Positions 33,449-45,149 of a DNA stretch of 64,000 nt are shown piece by piece. The position numbers and the translations under genes were made by a program. The DNA lies in contig JASJZH010000005.1 of assembly GCA_037178975.1 (NCBI GenBank), positions 1,922,001 to 1,986,000 of the forward strand, read 5' to 3'. Source of the stretch: Oscheius tipulae. Lineage: Eukaryota > Nematoda > Chromadorea > Rhabditida > Rhabditidae. Numbering within the stretch: the stretch's first letter is position 1; each line of letters opens with the position of its first letter. The notes beneath the pieces were generated by a model. It was given only the letters and a program-made list of their open reading frames with translations. It did no database searches and had not been told where the DNA came from.

Positions 33449-35524
33449 TTCCGTGTATTCGAAGAGAGAAGAGGGTGCAAAAAGACGACGCCCAACGGAC
33501 AGGAGACGATGTTTCGACTGGGTGTGTCATTTTCTTTGACAACGTTTTGGGGAGAGGGAGCTAGGGAATGAAAATTTAGTGAGGGCGAGATATTGAAGAT
33601 AATTTTTTTTCTATTACGCAATACACTCGTGGTATTGAAAACGCCTCCAAATGTTTCAACTTCATCAGCTGTTCAAACAACAATAGCAGCTTCTAGGTCA
33701 AGTGGATAACCAGGAAACTAGCATTAGCAGGTTTCCGCTTTTACCCAATGACTGAAACATTTCAACTGCCAGTTTCAAAAATTAGAAGCGGGGGAGTAAT
33801 ATTGGCTTAAAGTATTCGGTTTTTATCTTGAAATTGTAACATATATATTTGCATTCCCCTGATATATTTTTGGAGAAGTTCTGCCAATGAAGTGATATTT
33901 GGTGGAATAGTGGTGCCAAAGAAATAAACGAAAAAAGTGACTTTTTTATCCACAGTTGTTATTACAATAATGAACACGTCAGCATTGTTGTAATACCTAA
34001 TTGCTGAAACAACAAGTATTCAAATTCTCTCATTCGAGAACATGTAAAACTTTTGAGATTCTTTCTGCTTCACTCTTTATGACTTTCTGTGTCTTGCAGT
34101 ATTAGTTTTCAAAACGGAACGAAAGGTAATATGTTTCACTACCCCTATAACTAGACTCAGAATCTTTCATTGCACTTTCTCTGTCAGTTTCTTTTTTCAA
34201 ACATGCATCATAACAGAGTGAAAAAAAGATATCTGTTACTGTTCCGTGGTTTTGGGATGAAGTTTTTTGTGAGCTGGTTTAGGATCACCATACCATCTTC
34301 TCGCCGAGCTTTTATAGTAGAAGAACACATTTTTGTCTTACCGATATTCTATAAAGCTGTAGCTCTTATCAAAAACTACAACTTTGTAGAACATCACAAA
34401 GATGGAAAATGACATCCTGGGTCTGAAAAAAGCACTTATCTTCGAAATTCGAATGTCTCCATGATTGGATAGGAGAAAAAGTTATGTTTCAAGCACTATT
34501 GATTACCAATGTTACGAACTACTTTTCGAGCTAGCAGAACCATTAATAGTTTCATTGAATCACAAAAACATTTTAAAAAATGACAAAAAGATCACAAAAA
34601 ATGTTCCCATGGCCATCGAAGAATTGCAAAGTTCCCCCGAACAGCAGCAGACCCGAGCATCTCGGAATGGTCTACAGTCTCCGCTCTTTAGGGCCTAAAA
34701 TTTGAAACTTATCAACCAAAAACTTAAAGTTACCATCGATTTACAGAGTCCTATATCGTCACAGCCATACAGGACACCATCAACTTGTTCAGTCCGTCCA
34801 GTACTCATAACGGTGAGGGTTCCCTGACCGGTTATTCTGGAAGATAGGCGAATTAAAGAATGTAAAGAATGCTCTGGAGTTTTTTTATTATCTTCGATCG
34901 AAAAAAGGTCGAGATCGAAACGATGCTCAGGAACTTTTAGCATTTTACCCTTTCACTGAAACAAAAAAAGCGAAAGCAAGTTTCGGTGAGAAAGACTTTC
35001 AGTCCAGAAGTATTTCATCCATTCTATGTATCCTTACTCTTTTTTAGTTTGCACTTTCTCATTAACGACTGTCAAAAAAGTAAAAAGCCAAGTTGTAGCA
35101 GTGCAAAAGAGGCAATGATACACATAAACTTCCTGGCTTTATACCATTTCATTGAAACAAAAAAAAAATTCCCTGAGGTCGAGCTCAAAACAATTTCTAG
35201 GAACTTTCTAATATATGCTTTCACTGAAACATAAAAAGTGAACAAATATTAACTCTAACTTTTGTAAACAAATGTGTTCATTCTTAGAATCATTGCGAAA
35301 GTTCTCATCAAATCTATAGTTGCCACCGAAGAATCTGACCATCCTTTTCTTTTTCAAATAATGTAATTTGTTGAACAGTAGCGTAGTCCACAATGGCTTC
35401 ATCAAACTGTGCGTCCTACAGGCAAACTTTTGGCACCATTCACAGTTACTGGAGTGTTATAAATAATGTTTAAGTTTTTTCCTCACACTGAGACTATCTG
35501 GCTGTAAACCAATTCACTGAAACA
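29603..35524. promoter_or_regulatory. Dense TGTTTCA motif block 1 (candidate piRNA promoters)
   Basis: I count 14 TGTTTCA (for example 30502, 30659, 31167, 31478, 31529, 31612, 31851, 32045, 34132, 34485) and 9 complements (for example 32746, 33242, 33407, 33753, 34005, 34957, 35153, 35225, 35518), all in introns of the CPG4-like gene or the intergenic DNA before it. TGTTTC is the core of the Ruby motif of nematode 21U-RNA genes; 30659 matches the C. elegans octamer CTGTTTCA exactly. Function is inferred. Confidence 0.5.
30836..31080 (+). mobile_element. tRNA-derived SINE candidate
   Basis: The head has a pol III A-box-like TTGGCGCAGTGG at about 30862 and a B-box-like AAGTTCAAATCGG at about 30907, spaced as in a tRNA. 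It cannot fold as a normal tRNA (poor acceptor stem), and an unrelated tail of about 150 bp follows. This is the layout of a tRNA-derived SINE. It lies in a CPG4-like intron, antisense to that gene. Confidence 0.5.
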
Positions 35525-36250
35525 CCGAAAAAACAAATAACAACACTCATGTTTGGCAAAAAAAACGTGTTTAGGTGTTGCAGTCAATTGAATCCAACAG
35601 AAGCTGAATATTTGTGTACTTTTAGCTCCTTTCGAGAAGACGCTGAAGCACTTTTTTGGTTTAGCAGAGACCACATCAAGAATAGCTTACAACGATGCGA
35701 CTGGTTTTATGCATAGTTTAAAACAATAATTACTCCGAGTTTCAAACTTCCAATGCTCTGTGGCTCGTTTTGATGTGTTAGAAGACTGGTGTAGTACTAC
35801 TTTTTGAATCAAAACTGAAATTTTCGTTTTGCAACCGTACCTAGACGTGAAGTTTTAAAAACCAAAATGATTCAACCCTGCTACTTGTTTGGTCAGCTTT
35901 TCAGTGTTATTAGGATCAATAATGTGGAAAAAACCTTCTTTCTACTTGTAAGCCTTAGTTCGAGTTGAACAACAAATCGATCTCGACGAAAACCGAAGTA
36001 AAGTATAAAGTATTTAATGGTCTTTTTCGTTTCAGCTGAACTGAACTGGATTCAAGCAGTTTGAATATTTCTGTAGTACATGAAAGTTCGGAATAGTCTC
36101 GTTATCATTTTGGATTCTACGATGATTCTTTATCCTTTCACTAAAACAAAAAGTCCAGAAATGTTTTCACCCATTCTATGTATCCTTACTCTTTTTTTAG
36201 TTTGCACTGTCTCATTAGCGGCCGTCAAAAAAAGTGAAAAAAAGACCAAC
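33449..36250. other. Intergenic AT-rich DNA
   Basis: No gene recognised. It holds part of the TGTTTCA block. Several minus-strand copies share a longer context, TGTTTCAGTGAAAG followed by an A/T-rich stretch and AGTTCC (near 34957, 35225, and weaker at 35153, 35518 and 36138), so some arose by duplication. A hairpin-like stretch at about 34346-34398 resembles the foldback element at 54879-55047. Confidence 0.45.
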
Positions 36251-36393
36251 TTGTAGCACTGGTCCGCATACTGACAGACAGAATTCTCTCCACTCTTCGG
36301 CTTATAGTTCTTGTCCGACGACTTCTGGCTATAGCAGCGAAGTTGAGCAGAGGAGACCGAGGCCAGAAGGAAGAAAACCAGGATTCGGAACAT
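36251..36393 (-). pseudogene. Orphan first exon of a three-finger-type protein
   Basis: Encodes a signal peptide (MFRILVFFLLASVSSAQ) followed by LRCYSQKSSDKNYKP and YADQCYK, with a GT donor right after. It is the counterpart of exon 1 of the gene at 46696-47631. No further exons with the CCCGTDFCN-type end were found downstream on this strand, so it is probably a leftover exon. Confidence 0.6.
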
Positions 36394-37424
36394 GTCTTCG
36401 CGGAACAGGAGGCACCCTCTTTTCTATGAAAAATGGCCGTAAAATGTTTATGGGGCGCGTAGGAGAGAGCAGGTCTATTCAGAGAATGAGTCATGAGGAT
36501 GAGCCATGCAGTCTAGGCAAATGTAGCCAAGAAGAAAGTGGGGGAAACCATTTTTTTGTTTGTCAGGAGCGGGTCTGGCTAGAAAGTTTGGCGTTTTGAT
36601 ACAAAAAAAAGTCTACCTTGGCTATACTGTGACAGTTGAACTATGCCTTAGAAACTTTTAGGTTTCAGGTTTTGAAAGAAGACAGTTGGAAGCTGCTAAT
36701 TGTTCGGCGTCATTCATAACTAACTGAAAAAGACGGGACTAAATTTGTTCAATATACCGCTATAGCTCGATATTGAAGCCGGAAAGCAGGTGTTGGACAT
36801 TTCCTGTTTCGTCCATAGTTTAGGTAGCAGTTGCACATGTGGGGCTCAATTTCACCACTTTGTGTTTATCGCTCATACAGTTTCTAAAAGCTTTTTCTGA
36901 GAAATAAAGACCATTTTGAGTAAAAAAGCTAATCGGAGCCTAAAGAATTGGTTGCAGACAGTGAGAGGTAAAGAAACAATAGAAATCGTCTTTCGAACTT
37001 TTTTGGTTTCAGTCCTGTGACATTACTGCCAATTGAAAGCGGCTAACAGTTGGTCTAGGTATTCATAGTGTGCTAACAAATAAAATTAACAGAATGATTT
37101 GAATGTGCCGCTATCGCTCCTTTTTAAAACTAGTATTTACATTTGGGATTTCTTTGTTTCGTCCATAGCTTAGGTTTTTTACCATGTCTGACAACATGTC
37201 CCAACCAGAAGAAAACCAGGAGATGGAACATAGCCACAGTTTTATTCTTTTTATAAGCCTGTTTTAGTAAGAATGAGTTTGAGCGGACAACTTTCGTAAA
37301 ACCGTCTGGCTACAAAATGGAGTAGCGCTGCTTAGCTCTTACTGACTGCTGTTTGAATGAGAATGAGACAGAACATTTTAACAATGACCGTTAAATTACA
37401 AGAATTTCTGACAGACTCTTTCCT
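36394..37424. other. Intergenic DNA with diverged tandem copies
   Basis: No gene recognised. Two stretches, about 36660-36840 and 37010-37180, look like diverged direct copies: both contain a GCTAA...GTTNG segment, CCGCTAT...GCTC and end in TTTCGTCCATAG followed by TTAGGT. Confidence 0.4.
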
Positions 37425-38236
37425 TCAAAATTTCCATGTTTTGAAGTCACTAGGCATGCGGTCGAAGAAGTATAAATCCTTGAGAGGGTCCTTGAGCCAG
37501 TCTCTCATGTCGTCCACGGTGTCTCCAAGCTCGTTATCGTAACCCAGGATCACGACTCGGATCCCCTGTCTCCGCAAACGACGGACCTCGTCTTGAGTGG
37601 CTTGGAGACCGGCTTCCTTGCTCTCCATTTCAGAAGTTAAGGGAATTCCGTCGGTCATGAGAACAACAGCCTTGTGCCCACTTCGATCAGTCTGGAAACA
37701 GTCTCTGTCACTGTCTCTCTATCTCGCTCACTCTGTACATCCTGTAGGCCTCTTGGAGTCCGGCCGGAGTGTTGGTCTCTCCGTTGTCATACTTGTAGGG
37801 AACGGCCTTGTTGTACTGGTTCTCAGTCCATCCGGGAGAAATCCAGTCGGCACCCACTTTGTGTAGAGGTCTTCAACTATGTCCATGATTGGGCAGTAAG
37901 TCCAGTTTTCTGTGCATTTGGTGTTATCGCGAGCTCCGAGGTCTGAAAGAGAGTCTCTGTCTCTGTCACCCACTGAAAAGAAAGATTCTCTCATCCATCC
38001 TCGCCCCAGTTGCTATGTCTCCTCCCCAGGTAGCACACTGCATTCTGACTCCATCAAACGTCTGCTGATTGGTCTCATCGTAGTAGTACTTGTAGCAGTT
38101 CCCATTGAACTCTGTCCAGCCATTCCCGCATGGTCTGTATTCTAGAATCAGGTTGTTCTCGGTCAAAGTATAAGTGCATACCCTCCCTGGCAGCCAGAAC
38201 TGACCCAAATAGAAGAAGACTCAGAAGACAGATCAT
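37425..38236 (-). CDS. Secreted C-type lectin / vWA protein
   Basis: Minus-strand gene. Exon 1 (38236-38182) gives a signal peptide (ICLLSLLLFGSVLAA). The next exons give the first half of a C-type lectin domain, identical to that of 18397-18680. After the homology ends (about 37862) the sequence encodes DWISPGWTENQYNKA and TPAGLQEAYR, the middle of a vWA domain, then a short GAGACAG-type intron, then HKAVVLMTDGIP to the stop, the vWA end with a conserved beta strand RVVILGYDNELGD. The second half of the lectin domain and the vWA start with the DxSxS metal site are not present, and there is a frame change at the breakpoint. So it is a mosaic and may not be functional. Confidence 0.6.
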
Positions 38237-38410
38237 AGTTTTCAGTTACTGTCAGTTTGGGCAGTTTATAAACCCGTTTTATGTTCAGCGAAGGCGGCCG
38301 TAAAGAGTGCGAATCAGCTCTGGAAAAGTAAAGCTTTGGCTACAAAAAGCAACATCCAGCTTGTGACTACGAAATTAAGAGAAGGTTGCTCATCTGGTAG
38401 TCCCAGATAT
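37862..38410 (-). repeat. Inverted duplicate of 18139-18685
   Basis: Mirror copy of the segment at 18139-18685, nearly identical over about 550 bp, with a few small indels in the non-coding part. It includes the upstream region and the first exons of the lectin gene. Confidence 0.9.
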
Positions 38411-38860
38411 AGCAATAAGAAGATGAGGTTGGTACTGAGCTCTCACTGTCACTCTTTCAGAGACGTCAAATCTCCATGTCCAGTCTTCAAGACGTCCTAA
38501 CCGTCTGTCTACCTTTCCTATCCCGCTGTTGTCACTACGAGACACAAGCCACAGAAGCCTACTCGATCCCTCAGTTCGAGAACTATCTCGTCTTTCTTCT
38601 TCGATAGCTACATAACGAGCAGGAGGTGTTCCAACCCATCATGAACATCTTCAATGGGCTCTTCGTCCATTCAACCGCTTCCCAAGAAGTCAAGGGAAAG
38701 TTCAAACGAGCTGGAGAGAGAAAGACAGCAAGATATAGGGCTTTATTTGGTGAGAATTTAACATAATAAATGAATCACACACAGACAGAGACGCGAGAAC
38801 ATTTTAAAATAGATATTTGAAATCGCAATAATGCAGAAGAGGCGTTCCAAGATCTTGAAC
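38411..38860 (+). other. Exon-like stretch, not recognised
   Basis: After an acceptor-like CTCTTTCAG near 38460, the frame reads SLQDVLTVCLPFLSRCCHYE and, after an in-frame stop near 38610, EVFQPIMNIFNGLFVHST. The helical, aliphatic character suggests a relic of a real gene. Family unknown. Confidence 0.3.
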
Positions 38861-38939
38861 CGTCTTGATCCTTATCTATGGTTCTCTCAGTCTAGTCACT
38901 GCTTCGAACTATTCTTCGTGCCCAGCAATGTCTCTCGCT

Positions 38940-39345
38940 ATCCTATCACTGTTCCCATTTCCAAACAATGTACTGTGACTCTCATTCCGGTCACTGTCTC
39001 TCTTATACTCTCTCATATTCTCAGTGCCTACCAAGCTCCTACTACCACTTTTTCAGATCCCTCATGTCAACAACTTTTATTTAGACAGTCATAGGATGAG
39101 GACAAGCTCTGTCTGCCCCCATCCTTTCACTGTCTTACTTCCAAACACTGAACTGTGACTCTCATTCATGTCGTTCTCTCCCTTACTCTCGTATTCCCTA
39201 CCAAGTTCTCAATCGCTCGTCTTCAGACCCCCATGTCCTTGATCAGCTCCGTCTGTCCCCAACTCACTGCCCCAGTTCCGATCTTCAATGGCAAAGAGTT
39301 TGTCATTTGGGATATCTTATCCAGTTTGTACACACTTCTTTGTAT
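38940..39345 (+). pseudogene. Arf-like GTPase fragment with tandem copies
   Basis: The end of this stretch encodes IFNGKEFVIWDI, matching the Arf-family beta-strand before the WDxGGQ switch II motif, and stops there. The segment before it (about 39120-39240) is a copy of about 38950-39060 and of 45150-45240, sharing CTGTGACTCTCATTC and CCTACCAAG. So this is a partial duplicate of the Arf-like relic at 45150-45640. Confidence 0.6.
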
Positions 39346-39372
39346 AGTTTCTGTCATTCGGACGTCTAATAA

Positions 39373-39783
<411 letters not shown>

Positions 39784-40029
39784 TCCCATCAAGAAGCACC
39801 AATCTAATATTGTCCTCACGAGTTCTTACGGTGTTTTTTGCCTGCTGAAATGTCTGTTTTAAATAAAGTGTACTGCAACATACTTTATTAAGGCATTCAG
39901 TGAGGATAAAACTATCGAAAAGCCAGTTGGTTTAAAGAGAAAATCCTGTTGCGTAGAGTTTCTGAGATATGCTATGGAGTAGAAGGATGTGCCTCTAGAG
40001 GGAACGGTAGGGAGCCAACGGACCGAGGT

Positions 40030-40605
40030 TGGTCAACACGAAGAGGACGGCGTTGGTGAAGGCCAGTCCCAGGACTACCTAAAAAAAATTTGGTTTTCTA
40101 ATATAAGAGACAAACCGAGCAAATGAGGAAGAATCCGGCCATCATTCCGGCGATACGCTGCTTGCTAGCATCCACAGAGCTAAAAGCATACATCATTCCC
40201 AGTCCGCTGAGGTATCCCGAGCTGATGGACATCAGGATGGCCATGAACACGTAGAGAGATAGGTGCTGGGGAAGAAGACGGGCCATCTGCGCGTAGCGAC
40301 ACGGCAGTTGCAGAAGAAGAAAAACGGGATAAAGATGATTTGGGCATAGACCGCGATCCAGAGCTTGTTAGCTGGCATCTGGAACCTATGGCCAGGAGGG
40401 ATCCGATAAAGGCGAAGACGTTGAACAGGAGGGAGCAGGTGATGCTGGCGAAGAGGTTCTCCGAGATGGGGAAGTTGTAAGCTTGACCATATCCAGCGTC
40501 ACTGACTTCGACCATGAGTCCGGGGAAGCAGGTCAGAGTGACGAAGAAGACCAAGAAGACGTTGAGGAACATGCGCCAGCCTTGCTTGAACGTGTCGATA
40601 TAGTT
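40030..40605 (-). pseudogene. Equilibrative nucleoside transporter C-terminal relic
   Basis: Minus-strand segments with several membrane helices. First frame: FLNVFLVFFVTLTCFPGLMV and LLFNVFAFIGSLLA; next frame: MPANKLWIAVYAQIIFIPFF; then VFMAILMSISSGYLSGLGMM and IAGMMAGFFLICS; last exon after an intron: VVLGLAFTNAVLFVLTNLGP. GYLSGLGMMYA and the helix order match the ENT/SLC29 family, which move nucleosides across the plasma membrane. Two frame changes (about 40375 and 40310) and the missing N-terminal half mark it as a pseudogene. Confidence 0.75.
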
Positions 40606-40712
40606 CTAGGAGGTAGTTCTAGAAGGTTTCACAGAGATTGTTACAGACTCACAGAGACCTAAAGAACTAGTCGAGGTAAATATACAAAAACGGGAAGTAA
40701 TCAAAGTTCTAG

Positions 40713-40812
40713 TATTATAATATCTACCACGCGATGAACAATGTCTGCGTCGTGGCGATAACCTGTCTTCTCTACGTCGTTCTAATTTTTGTCTGGCGCT
40801 ACAAGTACAACT
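40713..40812 (+). pseudogene. Srt-like receptor exon fragment
   Basis: The frame reads AMNNVCVVAITCLLYVVLIF and then VWRYKYN, parallel to NNIFIVVNCTLYGILIIVWR plus YKYGS in the Srt gene at 42015-43486 but on the opposite strand. Another small fragment of the same exon (HTLIIVWRYKYGSQ-like) lies at about 41676-41716 on the plus strand. Confidence 0.55.
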
Positions 40813-40900
40813 GAAGAGTTGAGCCACAATAGTAAGATTTAGAGATCGGTAGGGAGCGACCTGTTGCAAAATTTATACGGCAAATAGTGTGGGTGTAACA

Positions 40901-41640
40901 TCAGCGACCTGCGAAACCTCGAGGTAGATCACTGCGTTGACGGCCACAAGATCTCCTTTTCTTGAGCTCAGGAACTTGGCTCAGCCATGGAAGACCACAG
41001 ATATTGTACTCGTCCGTCGTAACGTAACAGCATCCCTCTCCTTCAACGGCTCCGGCTTTGGTCAGAAGCTTGAACTTGGTCGTCAGCTTGCCCACACACG
41101 ACGAGGATATGGTCAGCTGGAACCAGTTCTGGGGATCCAATCTTCTTCCAGATATCCTTCGAGACCAACGTAGACTCAGCACCAGAATCCATCTGTAGAC
41201 AATATGTACTTCATTGACTTCCACCATGACGTAGATCTTCAGCTTAGACGTCTATCCAATGACCAATCGTTCAGCTTCTATCAGCAACTCGGCTACACGT
41301 ACAGCTTGATGTGACTTCAGCTTTGGACAGCTTCGCTTGTAATGCGGTCCTCCACAGTTGAACCACTTGACCTTGTCCTCGTCACTGATATCATCGCGTC
41401 TTCCGTGTTCCTTCCTGCTTGAGTGTCTCTTTGGCTTCTGGTGACGCTGCACGACGCGGACTTGCTTCACTGGAGGTCCTTCGAGAAGACGGTTGTCTTT
41501 TTTCAGCTGCTTCATCGTGAAATATTCCTTCCTCAAGTCGTCCACCGTCAGATTCGCATTTTTCTCCAATCGAGTAAGAAATTTGTTCCGGACGTTGACA
41601 GCTCTAGCTGATTAGAGGCGCTAACAGCAATCATGGGCTC
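40901..41640 (-). pseudogene. Ty3/gypsy gag zinc knuckle and protease fragment
   Basis: Minus strand: 41569-41252 has a basic region and a knuckle-like CGGPHYKRSCPKLKSH (the first Cys reads FN in WFNCGG, so the Cys pattern is slightly altered). Downstream, around 41200-41175, an aspartic protease motif DSGAESTLVS is readable in a shifted frame, followed by GKLTTKFKLLTKAGAVEGEG. Gag-protease order is that of gypsy elements. No polymerase follows. Confidence 0.6.
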
Positions 41641-42014
41641 CAGATCGTCCTTGGTCATCTCCTCTAACTTGGCTTCTCATAATCGTTTGGCGCTACAAAT
41701 ATGGCTCTCAGGCGCATACCAAATGTTTAGAGCCTGACTAACGATGCATCTCCACGTTCAAGGGTTCATCGGTTCAGGGCATGAGTAAGTTTTTTTTTAA
41801 TAGAACGGTGTTTTTTCTGAGTTGCTATAATTTTGGCGCACCCTTTACAATTTATGTGTTTCGCCATTATGAGATGGGTCAGGACGAGTCAGTCATCATA
41901 GCTTGGAAAGAGTAGCAGACAGATAATCCGACACGATTGATTAATACATAAATATCACCTTTATAGCAGAAGCTATTACCGCTTCTCAACACAGTTCAAA
42001 AAAATAACCACTGG

Positions 42015-43486
42015 TTAACAAATCACAGAAGGTAGTCGCTCCCTTGTGAACGACTGATTACTGGTTACTGCAGTTACGGTTGCTCCAGGTCTCAAGCCAC
42101 AGTTTCGAAGCACACTTTGTCTGATGGTCTTGTTCATGATTAAGTATACATAAGCAGGAATTCCTAAAAACAAACTATTTTTATTCTTCCTCTCCAACTC
42201 ACCATGTGAGATTTGCCAAATGACATGGCTTCCCAGTATCATCCAATTTGGAATGACAAAAAACATCATGTAGGTGTACATGAACGAGGCAATTAGGGTG
42301 CAGGAACAGATCAGAATAGACTGGATAGTAATCTGAGAATTGAGATCTTGCATGGATTCTATATTAAGATACCGATCGCTGAATCATTGTGTTATGTGTA
42401 ACTGCCTGAGAGCCATACTTGTAGCGCCAAACGATTATGAGAATGCCGTAGAGAGTACAATTGACCACAACAATGAAGATGTTGTTGACTACGGCTGGCA
42501 TGTTGTAGTACTGAAAGCTTGAAAAGTAGTAATTGTTAGTGATTTTTGGAAAGGTAATTGTAGATTAAAAAAACTCATTTGTTACTGGTTTCACGCGCCT
42601 ACTTTTTCTCCGCTCGGGCGCAACCGTAAATGTCGACGAGCCGGCTCAATTGACTACTGTGCATCGGTCTTCAATTTTGTTTCGTTAGTCACTATACCTA
42701 AATGGTTTGAAGAAGGCTTAAAGAAATTATTTGCATGCTTGATATGGAGTACATAACCCTCTCGGCAACCGTGTTAACCTATTACCTTTAATAATCTGCT
42801 GGCAAAAACTACAACAACTTCATATTGAGAGAGCTACAATATAGAACTGACCTGAGTCATCTCTTCCATTGTCCCAATTATGAAGGGATCATAAGAAGAA
42901 GGTTTTCATCGTCGAGTTGAACGTGGAAGGTGTGGTGAAAAACCAAAAGTACGAAGCATAGACGATTGGAGCAGCTAACCAAAAGTACATTCTTCTCCCT
43001 TCAAAAAGCTGAAACAATCACTTTAAAAGAGTTTCTGGGTATAGACTCCTTGTCGTGTAGAGAGCGATCCCAAAGGTTCGTCAAACGGTGGATGACTAAG
43101 GTCAAGCTACCGATGCATGTACAAGCCCAAACGCCCAGTACACTGCAGCCAAGAATGTAATTGAAGTTTGGCTGAGCACAGTAGCTGGACCCGATAATCC
43201 ACAGGTAGCCCGAAAAGTGCGATCCTATTCCTATTTCAGCAACATCAAAAGCGGTCAGCAGAAGCATAATCTTATAGACGAAGTTGTTGTTCTTGAGCTT
43301 CCACATGGCTGACATGATCAAGAAGTATAGACCCTGAGTTACGGTTCCGTAAATCACGAATCCGACTCCAAGAGTCACGTGCTTGTCACCACGAGCAAAC
43401 CATTCTTCCCTGGTTACATTCATGATGCCGCAGTCGTAGCCGGGAATATTTTCAGCATTGAAACCGTGGCGAATGAACTGTTCCAT
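42015..43486 (-). CDS. Srt-type 7TM chemoreceptor
   Basis: Exon 43486-about 43001 encodes an N-terminal stretch and four membrane helices: VTLGVGFVIYGTVTQGLYFL, FVYKIMLLLTAFDVAEIGIG, the PNFNYILGCSVLGVWACTC segment and LVIHRLTNL. Exon 2 (about 43020-42850) continues RMYFWLAAPIVYASYFWFF. Exon 3 (about 42515-42370) gives NNIFIVVNCTLYGILIIVWR. The last exons (to 42015) give ITIQSILICSCTLIASFMYT, SHVIWQISHGIPAYVYLIMN and KTIRQSVL. The pattern is that of the Srt family of worm chemoreceptors, expressed typically in sensory neurons. Exon 2 seems to have a one-base frame change near 42890, and a short in-frame stop lies at the junction near 42365, so the gene is either slightly mis-modelled or damaged. 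Confidence 0.7.
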
Positions 43487-43769
43487 CTTGTTCCGTTAGA
43501 TTCTGAACTCACTAAGTAAAGAGAAACTTCGAAACCAACAAAGAGGCATAGAAACGGAGATTTTTACTGGCTGGAATCGCTTTGAGAAGCAGTGGTGGGG
43601 CTGCTGGTGACACAGCGTTAGACTGAAAAACATTTTGGCTAGAAACACCTAAGATGACTACTTATCTCAAATAAAGATACTTCACAAGGCTTAGTTCACG
43701 GGATCTCTGTAGAATATCCCAGACTAACAATGGATTCGCGTTAGTTTGCTGCGTTCGCAGAAGAAAGTC

Positions 43770-44215
43770 GCTTCCTTCCGCGTCTCTAATTGAAGACAGT
43801 AGACTACTCTCGCCCATCAGTAGCCTGGAAAACCTGGTGGCGCTACATGTCCGAATTGCTCCGTCTAAGGATCGGATCGCTGAAGTGCCGAAAGCTACGA
43901 ACAGACGCCCGTCTTGCTGAGCTGAACGATGCTCTACACGACGTCGACTTTGATGTGATTGCTCTAAGCGAGGTCAAAAGAAGAGGACGAGGAAGCCAAA
44001 TCGTGCAATCGACAGAACATCTGCTGCTACATGACGGTCAGACCGGATTCATCGTGAACAGAAGATGGTCTTCATGCGACTATTTTGCAACAAGATGTGG
44101 CGAGAACTGGGTACAGATGGCTAAGGTGGATCCCGACAACTTCAGACAGAGCAAAATGCGACATATCGAAATGATATGATAATCGTAAATAAATAAAAAC
44201 AATGGATTTAAAAAA
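43770..44215 (+). mobile_element. RTE copy with internal deletion
   Basis: The 5' part encodes the beginning of an RTE endonuclease (LRIGSLKCRKLRTD, ELNDALHDVDFDVIALSEV, HDGQTGFIVNR) and then jumps directly to a C-terminal-like stretch (ENWVQMAKVDPDNFRQ) and a stop, followed by an AAATAAATAAAA tail. Reverse transcriptase is missing. So the two ends of a long element were joined by a large deletion. Confidence 0.65.
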
Positions 44216-45149
44216 AAGAACGAGTTACGAACATCATGCTTATTTTGTATACGTTTTGGTGTCATTGAATAAGTGTTTTGTTAGCAGCCGAACCCACGAA
44301 AAACCTCTACAAAGAAAGCTTTACGCTTTCAGAGTTTAGCCTGTTTCCTGTTTTTTGAATACAAGAATGATGTGTGCCATACATCGCGCATATAATGCGT
44401 CTTCTGGCGAGCTGACTCAGAATGAAAACTCTTAATTGCTGAACACGCGGATGTAAAATGTTTCTAGTCTAAATATGCTCAAAAAGCAAAAAGCTGTACA
44501 TTGTTGTTGTAAATTTTTGCCAACTGATTGAGTTAGACAATAACTCAGAAATGGGATGACAAATTCTGGTTGTAGTATTAACACAAGATCAGGAGGTTCG
44601 AAAACAACGAGACGAACGGCAGGTAGCAGATCTTGATCAAAAACCAATAGCATGGATGTCTCGCACCTTCAAACTGAACTTCGTTTTAAATATTTTAAGG
44701 AACCTGCACAGTTGAAAGATCAGAGCCATTTTTGCAGTTGTTGAAATACATTGCATGTTTTATGTCTGACCAAATTAGCGTTTGTAGAAAGGCGTCAGGG
44801 TGAAAATCACAATGGTGGCTAAATCCTGTTCAGGGTGGTACATTCGTTCCTTCTTGACTAAAGAAGGATTTATATTTTTGGAGGTCTGTGACTTGTTCTT
44901 CTCACTTGGTCAGGAAGAATCGGTCCCTCAGTTTCGCGTCCTTAAACAAGGACTTATCGACCTTTTAGAATTTCAATTTCTCACTTTATCACTTGAAGAC
45001 AAACAAAGCCGCGTCTTATCAATCTTTCGCTCCATACTAGCACAACTCAATCTTCTCTTTTTCCTTTCCAACTAGCGTATTTCAGAACATGACAGACTCC
45101 GTTTCCATTTCTTATGAGAGTCAAACCGCAGGTGATTCAAATCATTCAT
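44216..45149. other. Unassigned AT-rich stretch
   Basis: No gene recognised. A frame at 44800-45075 has no visible domain. Confidence 0.35.
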
